A DNA stretch of 64,000 bases from Hyphomicrobiaceae bacterium (lineage in GTDB: Bacteria > Pseudomonadota > Alphaproteobacteria > Rhizobiales > Ancalomicrobiaceae): positions 1-64,000 of the forward strand of contig JAEULV010000088.1 in assembly GCA_016793065.1 (NCBI GenBank), given 5' to 3'. Each line of letters begins with the position of its first letter. The first letter of the stretch is position 1. Positions 55,464 to 64,000 of this stretch are shown here, piece by piece. The notes under the pieces were generated by a model that was not told the DNA's origin, made no database searches, and saw only the letters and a list, made by a program, of their open reading frames with translations. The position numbers were made by a program, and so were the translations under genes.

Positions 55464-56792
55464 TTCCGCCGATGCCGTCGCCGCCGGCGTCGTCTTGTAG
55501 ATCATCACCTTGTCGATCCGTCGCCCGTCCATGTCGACCACCTCGAACTGGAAGTCGCCGATCCGCGCCTTGTCGCCCTCCTTCGGGATCCGCTTCAACA
55601 CCGACAGGATCAACCCGCCGACCGTGTGGAACGACCCCTTCGGCAGGTCGCTGACGCTCAGCAACTTGGCGACATCGTCGACGTCGGTATTGCCGTCGAT
55701 CAGATACGACCCGTCGTCGCGCTCCACCGTCGGCGCCGGCATCGGCGCATCGACATCGGCCAGATCGCCGGTGATGCCCTCGACGATGTCGGTCAACGTG
55801 ACCAGCCCCTCGAGCGCCCCGTACTCATCGACGACGAAGGCGCAATGCACCGGCGTTTCGCGGAAGAGCGCCAGGAGGCTCAGCACCGGCGAGCCCTCCG
55901 GCACGACGATCGGCTTGCGAACATAGGCCATCACGTCGAGATCGTCGCCGCGCAGCGCCGGCGTCAGCAGGTCCTTCTTGAAGATCACCCCGAGCGGCTG
56001 GTCGATCGAGCCTTCCGCCGCCACCATCAGCGAATACGGGCACTCCATCACATCCTTGCGGATCAACTCCGGTGGATCGCGCGGGTCGATCCAGAACACG
56101 TCCGGACGCGGCGTCATGATCGCCCGCACCGGCCGGTCGGCGATCCGCATCACGCCTTCCAGCATCTCGCGCTCGTCCTCATCCAGGATGCCGGCCTCGA
56201 CCCCCTCCGAGATGACGTGCTTCACCTCTTCCTCGGTGACGTCCTTGTTGCCGTCCTCGCGGATCCGCAGCAGCTTCAGCACCGCCCGCGATGTGCCCGA
56301 CAACAGCGCCACGAACGGCGAGGTGATGCGCGCGATCATCGTGATCGCCCCGGCCACCGCCAGCGCGATCGGCTCCGGCCGCGCCATGGCGATCCGCTTC
56401 GGCACCAGTTCGCCGAATACCAGCGTCACGAAGGTCATCGCCAGGATGACGACGAAGAACGCGATCTCCTCGGCAAAGGCGCCGATCGACGGAAACACCG
56501 CCTGCAGCCAGCCGCCGAGCCGCGCCGCCAGCGTCGCGCCCGACGCCGCGCCCGCCAGGATGCCGGTGATGGTGATGCCGATCTGCACCGCCGACAGGAA
56601 CCGGCTCGGGTTCTCCCCCAGGTCCATTGCCAGCCGCGCCCGCTGGTCGCCCGCGTCGGCCAGCGGAATGAGCCGCGCCTTCTTGGAGGAAACCAGCGCC
56701 ATCTCGGACATGGCGAAAAAGCCATTCACGAGCGTGAGTGCGAAAAATACCGCGAGATCGAACCAGACCATCGGCCCCTGCGCCCGATGCAC
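55452..56792 (-). CDS. CNNM/CorC-family membrane protein with CBS pair
   Basis: The 446-residue protein has an N-terminal DUF21 membrane domain (four helices, residues 1-170, including 'FFAMSEMALVSSKKARL'), a CBS pair (about 205-330, with 'IMTPRPDVFWID' and 'VDEYGALEGLVTLTDIVEGI'), and a C-terminal CorC_HlyC domain ('GSYLIDGNTDVDDVAKLL'). The family is linked to magnesium or cobalt efflux and membrane stability; 'hemolysin' in older names is misleading. Its C-terminus overlaps a dispersed repeat. The ATG at 56792 is supported by the DUF21 start. Confidence 0.92.
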   Translation of the reverse strand: MHRAQGPMVWFDLAVFFALTLVNGFFAMSEMALVSSKKARLIPLADAGDQRARLAMDLGENPSRFLSAVQIGITITGILAGAASGATLAARLGGWLQAVFPSIGAFAEEIAFFVVILAMTFVTLVFGELVPKRIAMARPEPIALAVAGAITMIARITSPFVALLSGTSRAVLKLLRIREDGNKDVTEEEVKHVISEGVEAGILDEDEREMLEGVMRIADRPVRAIMTPRPDVFWIDPRDPPELIRKDVMECPYSLMVAAEGSIDQPLGVIFKKDLLTPALRGDDLDVMAYVRKPIVVPEGSPVLSLLALFRETPVHCAFVVDEYGALEGLVTLTDIVEGITGDLADVDAPMPAPTVERDDGSYLIDGNTDVDDVAKLLSVSDLPKGSFHTVGGLILSVLKRIPKEGDKARIGDFQFEVVDMDGRRIDKVMIYKTTPAATASAEETA

Positions 56793-56985
56793 GCCAGCCG
56801 TCGCGCGCCATCGAACCCCTTACAGTGAATCCAGTCGGGTTTTTAGCACACTCCCTGGCGAAACGGCATAGCCCAACTGTCTGACTCATGAAATTGGGCG
56901 GAGCGGTTCGACTAAATTGCAAAATGCACATTCCGCTAAAATTTGAATCTTCAGCTTTCGAAAGTTTCAGGACTTTTCAGCAATT

Positions 56986-58830
56986 ATGACAGCACAAATT
57001 CGAAGTATGAGGTCCGTCGTGTTCAAGTCAGTCCAGAAGATGCGCAAGGATCAGCGCGGCAATGTCGCCGTGGTCTTCGCTCTCGCGACCCTTCCCGTCC
57101 TCGGATTGATGGGCTCGGCGATGGACTACAGCCGCGCCACCCGCGTGCGCAATCACCTGCAGCACGCCGCCGATGCCGCCGCCCTCGCCGGCGCCAACGC
57201 CACCGACAAGGCCGACGCCGAGCGCCGCACCATCGCCTCCAATGTCTTCAACGCCAACATCAAGAAGCTTGGCGACCTCTACGACACCACGTTCAGCTCG
57301 ACCCCGAAGCCCGACGGCATGAGCGTCGTCGCCTCGGCCAAGGTGAAGAACCATGTCGCCGCCATCATGGGCAAGACCTACACCCAGGTCGGCGTCGACG
57401 CCGAGGCGCTCGTCGGCACCCAGGATCTCGAATTGGCGCTGGTGCTCGACAATACCGGCTCCATGGGCGAAGCCATTGCCGACCTGAAGGTCGCCGCCAA
57501 GGATCTCACCCAGCTCGTCATGCGCGGTGGCGGTAAGGACAGTGTCCGCCTTGCCGTCGTGCCCTATGTCGCGGCCGTCAATCCCGGCACCACCGAGATG
57601 AAGATGGCCTACATGGACCAGAACGCCAAATCCAAGCACCATGCCCAGGCGCTGGAATGGCAGTGGACCGCCCGGCGCGACCATTGCACCCCCGAATGGG
57701 AAAAGAACCCCGGCGATGGCGGCGGTGATGGTGGCGGCGGCTGGACCGGCCCCGGCTCGGGCTCGACCGAGGGCTTCCTGCAGGTTCCGAAGACCTTCGA
57801 CCCCAACCGCCTGTTCGCATCGATCGGCGCCGTCGCCGGCGAATTGTTCGGTATCAACCAGGCCCAGGCCTGGGACGACAGCCGTCCGCCGGTCACGGTT
57901 CCGAGCGGTCACCGCCTCGACGGCGACGACTGCTTCCTGCAGCAGGTGCCGGACATCAACCACTTCACCCTGTTCTCCAAGATCAACAACGCCACCTGGA
58001 AGGGCTGCGTCGAGGCGCGTCCCGAGCCCTATGACGTCACCGACGACGCCCCGGTCGGCGCCAAGGTGGATACGCTGTTCGTGCCATATTTCTGGGCGGA
58101 CGAATCCGATCGCTACGAGAGCTGGGTCTATCGCTACAAGAACAACTACCTCGCCGAGGACACCGTTCCCGCCACCGGCTTCAGCTGGACCGGCGAATGG
58201 GGCCGCAACTACTCGATCCTGAAATACAAGGGTCAGAATGGGACGATCTCGGAGAACTCCGCCGACATCAAGGGCCCGAACCGCGCCTGCCCGGACCCGA
58301 TCCAGCCGTTGACCAAGGTCCAGGGCGCGGTCATTTCCAAGATCGAGGCGATGAAGGCCTATTCCGGCGGCGGCACCATCGGCTCGGAAGGCCTGATGTG
58401 GGGCTGGCGCGTGCTGTCGCCCGGCGCGCCGTTCACCGAAGGACGTCCTTATTCCAAGGACAACAAGAAGATCATCGTCATGATGACCGACGGCGAAAAC
58501 CTGATCGCCCAGAACAACATCGACGGTCCGACCATCTCCGACTACACCGCCTACGGCTACCTGCGCTACGGTCGCTTCCCCAAGGAAACCTTCGCCGACG
58601 CCAAGTCCTACATCAACAAGCGCATGCTTGAGGCCTGCAAGAACATCAAGGCCGCCGGCATCGAGATCTTCACCGTCACCTTCAAGCTGTCGGATCCGGC
58701 GACGATCAAGCTCTATACCGACTGCGCCTCGAAGCCGCCCTACTACTACAACGCCAAGACCTCGTCCGACCTGAAGAATGCCTTCGGTGAAATCGGCAAG
58801 TCGATCTCCAAGCTGCGCGTCTCCAACTGA
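56986..58830 (+). CDS. TadG-like pilus assembly protein with von Willebrand A domain
   Basis: The 614-residue protein starts with a basic segment and a TadE/TadG-type anchor (about residues 25-45, 'NVAVVFALATLPVLGLMG') and 'HAADAAALAGA'. A von Willebrand A domain follows with a MIDAS-like 'LVLDNTGSMGEAI' (near residues 150-162) and 'IIVMMTDGENL' late in the chain. A Gly-rich linker ('GDGGGDGGGG') lies near 245. Such proteins accompany Tad/Flp pili, yet no other tad gene is in the window, so it is an orphan here. Start could also be the ATG at 57007 or 57040. Confidence 0.9.
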   Translation: MTAQIRSMRSVVFKSVQKMRKDQRGNVAVVFALATLPVLGLMGSAMDYSRATRVRNHLQHAADAAALAGANATDKADAERRTIASNVFNANIKKLGDLYDTTFSSTPKPDGMSVVASAKVKNHVAAIMGKTYTQVGVDAEALVGTQDLELALVLDNTGSMGEAIADLKVAAKDLTQLVMRGGGKDSVRLAVVPYVAAVNPGTTEMKMAYMDQNAKSKHHAQALEWQWTARRDHCTPEWEKNPGDGGGDGGGGWTGPGSGSTEGFLQVPKTFDPNRLFASIGAVAGELFGINQAQAWDDSRPPVTVPSGHRLDGDDCFLQQVPDINHFTLFSKINNATWKGCVEARPEPYDVTDDAPVGAKVDTLFVPYFWADESDRYESWVYRYKNNYLAEDTVPATGFSWTGEWGRNYSILKYKGQNGTISENSADIKGPNRACPDPIQPLTKVQGAVISKIEAMKAYSGGGTIGSEGLMWGWRVLSPGAPFTEGRPYSKDNKKIIVMMTDGENLIAQNNIDGPTISDYTAYGYLRYGRFPKETFADAKSYINKRMLEACKNIKAAGIEIFTVTFKLSDPATIKLYTDCASKPPYYYNAKTSSDLKNAFGEIGKSISKLRVSN

Positions 58831-59271
58831 CCGGCCACGCCGCGCCCCGCTCCTGATCTCCCGCCTGTCCTGACGCCCCACCGCCGCGAAGCCCGCTTCG
58901 CGGCGGTGGACGTTTTGTCGCAGGTCGGCGCCGTCCACCCGATCGATGCGCCCGGCGCAATCGCCGGATCGGGCAGCGGTCCGCCGAAACCCGCCTGCCC
59001 ATCGCGCCCCGGGCCCCGCCCTGCCTCGCCGTCTCCGGTAAACTGCGGACCGGACAGGTCAGCACTCCTGCCTTGTTCTCGCTGCCGCCCGGGAGCAGCA
59101 TGACTTTCGCGCTGACGAGAGGCCGACAGAGCCATCGCGCGCATCACGGCACCGGCATCGGGCCGCGGGCGAAAATCCCGGAGCGGATGCGAGGTGCGAA
59201 ACAAGGGAGAGACGGTCGCCAGAACCGTCGGAAACGGTTCCGGTGATCGATCGAGATCAAAGGAACAGATC
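58831..59271. other. Gap between tadG-like and EF-G-like genes
   Basis: This 441-bp gap holds the terminator at 58878-58916 and, near 59217-59239, a small GAACCGT/ACGGTTC hairpin in what may be the EF-G-like leader. A longer in-frame start at 59194 exists but is not preferred. No other feature is seen. Confidence 0.5.
58878..58916 (+). terminator. Strong hairpin terminator after the tadG-like gene
   Basis: A perfect 14-bp stem (58878-58891 with 58896-58909) closes on CCCG and is followed by ACGTTTTG. The U-tract is short but the stem is very stable. Confidence 0.75.
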
Positions 59272-61338
59272 ATGGGAGACGGAACCGCCGGCCCCAGAAT
59301 GGGCAGAGAAGCCGGGCCCCGGTGCATCGCGTTGGTCGGACCCTTCGGGTCGGGTAAAACCACCCTACTGGAAGCGATCATGGAGCGAACCGGGGCCATC
59401 AAGAATGCCGGCAACGTCGCCGCCGGCTCGACCTTGGGCGACGCATCCTCGGAAGCCCGCGCCCACCACATGAGCGTGGAACCCAACATCGCCGAAACCC
59501 ATTTCCTCGGCGACACCTACACCCTCATCGACTGCCCCGGATCCATCGAATTCCTGCACGAGACCGATCCGGTTCTCGCTGGCTGCGATCTCGCCATCGT
59601 CGTGTGCGAAGCCGACGAAAAGAAGATCCCGGCGCTGCAGATCACCTTGAAGCAGCTTGAGGAGCGCGGCATTCCGCGCGTTCTGTTCCTCAACAAGATC
59701 GACAAGGCCGGCACCCGCGTCCGCGAGACGCTGAAGATGCTGCAAACCGCCTCGACCGTGCCGCTGGTGCTGCGCCAGATCCCGATCTGGAAGGACGGCA
59801 TCGCCATCGGTTACATCGATCTGGCGCTGGAGCGCGCCCATATCTACCGCGAACATTGCGAGAGCGAGGTCATCCCGATCCCCAGCGGCGAAATCCACCG
59901 CGAGGTCGAGGCCCGCTTCGAGATGCTCGAGAAGATCGCCGACTACGACGACGCGCTGATGGAGGAACTGCTCGCCGACATCCCGCCGCCGCGCGACCAG
60001 GTGTTCCAGGATCTGGCGACCGAGATGCGCGCCGGCCTGATCTGCCCGGTGTTCATCGGCTCGGCCGAACGCGCCAACGGCATCACCCGCCTGCTGAAGG
60101 CGATCCGCCACGAGGCCCCCGGCATCGCCGAGACCAATGACCGCCTCGGCTTCACCCCCAATGGCGACACGGTCGTGCAGGTGCTGAAGACCCTGCATAC
60201 CCAGCATGGCGGCAAGCTGTCGGTGGTGCGCGTGCTCGCCGGCAAGGTCGCCGACGGCCAGACCCTGACCCGCGCCGACGGCTCATCCGATCGCGTCTCC
60301 AGCGTCATGCGCATGTCCGGCCGCGACCTGACCAAGCGCGGCGAGGCCGGCCCGGGCGAAACCGTCGCCCTTGCCAAGGTCGAGGTCGCCAAGACCGGCG
60401 ACACGCTGACCTCAGCCAAGACCTCGGCCATCCAGTGCGTCAAGCTTGAGCCGATTTCGCCGGTCATGGCCGTCGCCGTCAAGCCGCGCGACCGCAAGGA
60501 CGACGTCAAGCTCTCGACCGCCCTCACCCGGCTCGCCGAGGAAGACCCCGGCCTGCGCGTCGTCCACGATCAGGATACCGGCGAGACCCTCGTCGAGGGC
60601 CAGGGCGAAATGCACCTGCGCGTCTCGATCGAGCGCCTGACCGGCAAGTTCGGCGTCGCCGTCGAAACCCACGACCCGACCGTGCCCTACAAGGAATCGA
60701 TCAAGGGTTCCGTCTCGGTGCGCGGCCGTCACAAGAAGCAGTCCGGCGGCCACGGCCAGTTCGGCGATGTTGTCCTCTCCATCAAGGGCCTGCCGCGCTC
60801 CTCCGGCTTCGTCTTCTCCGAGTCGATCTCCGGCGGCGTCGTCCCGCGCAACTACTTCAGCGCCATTGAGGAAGGTGTCGTTGAATCGCTGAAGACCGGC
60901 CCGCTCGGCTTCCCCGTGGTCGACGTCGCCGTCGAGCTGACCGATGGCTCCTATCATGCCGTCGACAGCTCCGATCAGGCATTCAAGACCGCCGCCGGCA
61001 TCGGCATGCGTGAGGGCCTGCCCCAGTGCAATCCGGTGCTGCTCGAACCGATCCTGAAGGTCAGCATCACCACCCCGTCCGACACCACCGCCCGCATCAA
61101 CCAGATCGTCACCGGCCGTCGCGGCCAGTTGCTCGGGTTCGACGGGCGTCCCGGCTGGGCCAACTGGGATGTCGTGGAAGCGTTGATCCCGCAGTCGGAG
61201 ATGAAGGGGCTGATCGTCGAGATCCGCTCCGCCACCGCCGGCGTCGGCAGCTACGTCGCCACCTTCGAACACCTCGCCGAACTCGGCGGCCGGCTCGCCA
61301 GCGACATCATCGAGCGCCACAAGCGCGAGCACGCCTGA
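59272..61338 (+). CDS. Atypical elongation factor G paralogue
   Basis: The ATG at 59272 follows AAAGGA and gives 688 residues with all five EF-G domains. The P-loop GPFGSGKTT is at 23-31 and NKID at 141-144. Two GTPase features depart from standard EF-G: the G3 motif is DCPGS (87-91) instead of DTPGH, so the catalytic His is Ser, and the switch I RGITI sequence is replaced by 'HHMSVEP' (65-71). Domain IV carries 'SVSVRGRHKKQSGGHGQFGD'-type text, normal for the family. It is probably a second EF-G-like protein with slow GTP hydrolysis, perhaps for ribosome recycling or regulation. Confidence 0.88.
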   Translation: MGDGTAGPRMGREAGPRCIALVGPFGSGKTTLLEAIMERTGAIKNAGNVAAGSTLGDASSEARAHHMSVEPNIAETHFLGDTYTLIDCPGSIEFLHETDPVLAGCDLAIVVCEADEKKIPALQITLKQLEERGIPRVLFLNKIDKAGTRVRETLKMLQTASTVPLVLRQIPIWKDGIAIGYIDLALERAHIYREHCESEVIPIPSGEIHREVEARFEMLEKIADYDDALMEELLADIPPPRDQVFQDLATEMRAGLICPVFIGSAERANGITRLLKAIRHEAPGIAETNDRLGFTPNGDTVVQVLKTLHTQHGGKLSVVRVLAGKVADGQTLTRADGSSDRVSSVMRMSGRDLTKRGEAGPGETVALAKVEVAKTGDTLTSAKTSAIQCVKLEPISPVMAVAVKPRDRKDDVKLSTALTRLAEEDPGLRVVHDQDTGETLVEGQGEMHLRVSIERLTGKFGVAVETHDPTVPYKESIKGSVSVRGRHKKQSGGHGQFGDVVLSIKGLPRSSGFVFSESISGGVVPRNYFSAIEEGVVESLKTGPLGFPVVDVAVELTDGSYHAVDSSDQAFKTAAGIGMREGLPQCNPVLLEPILKVSITTPSDTTARINQIVTGRRGQLLGFDGRPGWANWDVVEALIPQSEMKGLIVEIRSATAGVGSYVATFEHLAELGGRLASDIIERHKREHA

Positions 61339-62305
61339 GACACGACGACGGCGCGACGGACACCCGCCGCGCTTCGCCATCACAACGATGATCGGCCCGG
61401 GCCAGCAGGCTCCGGGCCGATTGCCGTCATGCCCGCCGCCAGCCACGCCGGCCTGCGACGCGGGCGAGGGTCCCTTGCCCGACCCACTCGCTGCCGGCGC
61501 AAGGCCTGCGTCGGGCTTGGGCGCCCCCCCCGTCATGCCGCGCCGCCGGCCGCATCGACACCCGCCGCCATCGGCCCCGCGTCCGACGGCAACGACACAC
61601 CTGCGGCGCTGTGCTGCCGACGCCGCCAGACGAAATGCCCGGGAATCGGGATCCCGGGTCAAGCGCCTCCCAAGGTTGGCGCGGCCTTGGCGGATGCATG
61701 GCAATCGGCCCCATAGTGCCGAAAATTCATTTGAGTTATCTATGATCCCTTTTTCGAAATTCGAGGTCGATCAAATCCACCTCAGTTCAGTTTTGACCAT
61801 TTGATTAGAAAATTAATCCACGTCACTCGCGACCTGCGGAAATTTTCACTCGCCCGTCCGGCCTTTTTCCAAAACGCTTTGGAAAAAAGAAGGGCCGAAC
61901 CGCTTTCGCGATCCGGCCCAGTCAATGCCGCATTTGGACTCCGATCCAAAGGGGAGGCTGTGAGGGCAAACCCGCCGGCTCATCAGGAAGCAGACGCACG
62001 CGCTCTCTCAGTTCGAAATCGGTGTACCATCTTTCCGCTGCGTTGTCATGATCCAAAACGTTTCGGATTGGCACTTTACCGCCATTTTACCGAAATGTCG
62101 CAGCGTCATGCCGATTCCGGCTGTGTTATCAAGCGCCAGCTAACATCCCGACCAGATGGTAAAATCCCCTGATTGACTCGATGCTCTCGACAGAATTGCC
62201 GTTTACGTAACGTGACGGTTGCGGCATGCGGCCAGCCTGCTCGTTCCGCCGGGCGCCTCGATGCGAAACGACGGGATAGGTCGATTCGAATTTATCGTTT
62301 GCTCT
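61339..62305. other. 967-bp gene-poor, partly AT-rich stretch
   Basis: No gene is convincing. At 61391-61421 a 10-bp inverted repeat (ATCGGCCCGG/CCGGGCCGAT) could end EF-G-like transcription but lacks a U-tract. From about 61720 to 62220 the base composition drops well below the surrounding GC level. At 61864-61887 a 10-bp stem TTTTTCCAAA/TTTGGAAAAA closes on ACGC. The TTG-started frame 61801-62172 has no ribosome site or family-like sequence. Confidence 0.5.
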
Positions 62306-62890
62306 TCAGTAGAGCTTTTGCTCGTAACGGTGCTCATCGGCATCCGGCGTCACCGAGCGCCAATCATAGCCGTTCTCGATCAATTGTTTTGCCGCGCTGT
62401 CGCCCTGCGCCGCCGCCCGGTCGATCAATTGCCGTGCCTTGGTCTCGTCCCTGGCGACGCCATGCCCGCGCAGCAGATCGAGCCCGTAGTTCAACTGGCC
62501 GATCGAATAGCCCATGTCGGCCGCCCGCTTGTCCCAGGCCGCGGCGCCTTGCGGGTTTTCCGGGCCGCCAAGCCCGTTTTCCTCAAGGTTCGACATCCAC
62601 GGCATCGCCGCCACCACACCCCTGTCGGCGCAGGCCAGGAAGATCTTGCGCGCCGCTGCGTGGTTGCCCGATTTCGTCGCCCAATAGCCGTACATGCAGG
62701 CCATCGGGTCGAACTCGCCCCGCTCGAGCTTGCGCAGCATCAGGTCGAGCGACAGTTCCTCGCCATTGAGCGAACCGAACTCATCTTCCTCGACCACCGG
62801 TTCGCTCGCTGCCCACGCCGTCACCGGCATTAACACCGCCGCAACCATCGCCGCCGATTTCGCCAGTCGCATCAACGTCGCGCCCGTCAT
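62306..62890 (-). CDS. Secreted Sel1-repeat protein
   Basis: The ATG at 62890 opens a signal peptide (residues 1-29, ending AWAASE); the frame is open to 63067 but that extension is not signal-like. The 194-residue protein has Sel1/TPR-like repeats: 'MYGYWATKSGNHAAARKIF', 'AAWDKRAADMGYSIGQLNYG' and 'ARQLIDRAAAQGDSAAKQL'. Such proteins often mediate protein contacts in the periplasm. Partner unknown. The gene is divergent from the RTX gene that begins at 63215. Confidence 0.85.
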   Translation of the reverse strand: MTGATLMRLAKSAAMVAAVLMPVTAWAASEPVVEEDEFGSLNGEELSLDLMLRKLERGEFDPMACMYGYWATKSGNHAAARKIFLACADRGVVAAMPWMSNLEENGLGGPENPQGAAAWDKRAADMGYSIGQLNYGLDLLRGHGVARDETKARQLIDRAAAQGDSAAKQLIENGYDWRSVTPDADEHRYEQKLY

Positions 62891-63214
62891 TCCTGCCTCC
62901 GCGGCCTGCGCCCGTCCGGGACGCGCCAACCCGATCAATCGACCGATTTCCTCCGAAATCCGCCAATTTCGCGTCGTCACTCTAATCGTTTCGTGCCGAA
63001 AACCCATTGCCATAAGGATCAAGACCGCATCGGCGCGGGCGCGGGCGCCGCCGTCGCCGTGACCCATAAAATTAAAGTCAATCTGTCATCTTCGCCGCAA
63101 TCGAACCGCAACGACCGCACCCCGGCCGCTCGCGGCAGCCTCAACCTCAATCCGTGCCCTCCTCCCGATCGAGGCGGCCTCGGGGTCGCGTCAAATCGCG
63201 GCCGGAACCGGCAG
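62891..63214. other. Sel1 / RTX divergent region
   Basis: This 324-bp gap probably carries promoters for both divergent genes. AAGGA at 63014-63018 has no start codon at a useful distance. A GTG at 63059 is in frame with the RTX gene and might be its true start, adding 52 residues. Confidence 0.4.
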
Positions 63215-64000
63215 ATGGCAGTCACCCGCACCCGCCTTGTCACCGCCCTTGCCCCGCTCGACGCGCCCGCCGCCTGGCTGCTGCGCGGCGGCCCGGGCGA
63301 TGACGCCCTGTTCGGCGGCGCCGGCAACGACACCCTGATCGGCGAGGCCGGCAATGACGGGCTGTTCGGTGGCGACGGCTCCGACCGCCTCGACGGCGGT
63401 GACGGCTCCGACCAGCTCTTCGGCGAGGCCGGCGACGACCGTCTCGACGGCGGCAATGGCGACGACTGGCTGTTCGCCGGCGACGGCCATGACAGTCTGA
63501 CCGGCGGCACCGGCGACGACTGGCTGTTCGGCGAGGCCGGCAACGACCGGCTGCGCGGCGGCGACGGCACCGATCGTCTCTTCGGTGGCGACGGCACCGA
63601 CCAGCTCTGGGGCGATGCCGGCGACGATGAGCTCTTTGGTGAAGCCGGCAACGACACCCTCCTTGGCGGCGCCGGGCGCGACCGCCTGTATGGCGGCGAT
63701 GGCGCCGACCAGATCGACGGCGGCGACGAGGCCGACCGGCTCTTCGGCGAGGCCGGAGCCGACAGCCTGCGCGGCGGCGCCGGCGACGACAGCCTGTTCG
63801 GCGGCGATGCCAACGACCGCCTCGACGGCGGCGGCGGCAATGACGCGCTCTTCGGCGATGCCGGCGCCGATACCCTGCTCGGCGGCACCGGCGACGACAG
63901 CCTGTACGGCGGCGATGGCCACGACAGCCTCGTCGGCGGCGAGGGCGACGATCAGCTCTACGGCAATGCCGGCGACGACCGCTTCGATGCCGGCGCCGGC
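63215..64000 (+). CDS. RTX calcium-binding repeat protein (5' part)
   Basis: The frame from the ATG at 63215 runs off the right edge without a stop (262 codons seen). After about 23 residues it becomes an almost pure run of GGxGxDxLx nonapeptides, roughly 26 copies with a 27-bp period, for example 'GGDGTDRLF' and 'GEAGNDTLL'. RTX repeats bind calcium in parallel beta-rolls and usually mark type I secreted proteins. The repeats begin nearly at the N-terminus, unlike toxins or proteases where they are C-terminal. There is no signal peptide, as expected for type I secretion. A GTG start at 63059 is possible. Confidence 0.9.
   Translation, partial: MAVTRTRLVTALAPLDAPAAWLLRGGPGDDALFGGAGNDTLIGEAGNDGLFGGDGSDRLDGGDGSDQLFGEAGDDRLDGGNGDDWLFAGDGHDSLTGGTGDDWLFGEAGNDRLRGGDGTDRLFGGDGTDQLWGDAGDDELFGEAGNDTLLGGAGRDRLYGGDGADQIDGGDEADRLFGEAGADSLRGGAGDDSLFGGDANDRLDGGGGNDALFGDAGADTLLGGTGDDSLYGGDGHDSLVGGEGDDQLYGNAGDDRFDAGAG

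Noticed and set aside
61801-62172. 123-codon frame in the AT-rich stretch
   Set aside because: TTG start without a ribosome site, no family-like features, and a hairpin inside.
63284-64000. Regular 27-bp DNA periodicity that could suggest a CRISPR or satellite array
   Set aside because: The period is three times nine and codes for RTX nonapeptides; there are no spacers.

Overview
The window is GC-rich, densely coded chromosomal DNA from an alphaproteobacterium, most likely of the order Hyphomicrobiales (Rhizobiales). The evidence is the long-tailed FtsZ, the lpxC-bamD-recN order, meso-diaminopimelate-type MurE, a trxB-lsrB(vtlR) pair, a Rhodobacter/Rhizobium-type phosphatidylethanolamine methyltransferase, a TadG-like protein and many families typical of that group. 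I cannot name the genus. No tRNA, rRNA, CRISPR array, transposase or prophage was recognised; the only structured housekeeping RNA is rnpB.

Layout. 1-3591 (minus): a two-gene unit, a PIG-V-like membrane glycosyltransferase plus a single-pass membrane protein, present twice in tandem. 3588-13048 (minus): recN, bamD, lpxC, ftsZ, ftsA, ftsQ and ddl. 13049-13577: a divergent control region with four MraZ-type boxes at exact 10-bp spacing. 13578-23259 (plus): mraZ, rsmH, ftsL, ftsI, murE, murF, mraY and murD. The division and cell wall (dcw) cluster is therefore split into two divergent arms; ftsW, murG and murC are not in the window, and murB lies alone at 26362-27318. Between murD and murB are an M24B aminopeptidase, rnpB and a 27-residue membrane microprotein.

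27534-41909: a polysaccharide acetyltransferase/flippase pair, mutY, a peptidoglycan-binding protein, azlCD with an AraC regulator, a large GGDEF/EAL protein, a RimJ-like acetyltransferase, an M16 peptidase, thrC and a YqgE protein. 42363-49919: a DsbD-like periplasmic domain protein, peroxiredoxin, AmpD-like amidase, a lipoprotein, carA, a YqeY protein, a glycosyltransferase and a metallophosphoesterase. 50184-55283: pmtA, an Lrp regulator, an ELM1 protein, trxB, the LysR regulator lsrB/vtlR and, directly downstream, a candidate AbcR-like small RNA with its own dyad operator and terminator. 55452-64000: a CorC-like CBS protein, a TadG-like protein, an atypical EF-G paralogue, an AT-richer gene-poor stretch, a Sel1-repeat protein and the start of an RTX protein that runs off the end.

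How parts work together. The dcw arms supply lipid II precursor synthesis (MurE, MurF, MraY, MurD, MurB, Ddl) and the divisome (FtsL, FtsI, FtsQ, FtsA, FtsZ). LpxC and BamD serve outer-membrane biogenesis. TrxB, LsrB and the small RNA look like a conserved redox and nutrient-uptake regulatory node. Mobile or repeated DNA is limited to a 135-bp repeat present twice (27341-27475 and 55329-55463), a short inverted-repeat element after carA and a palindrome cluster at 41107-41275.
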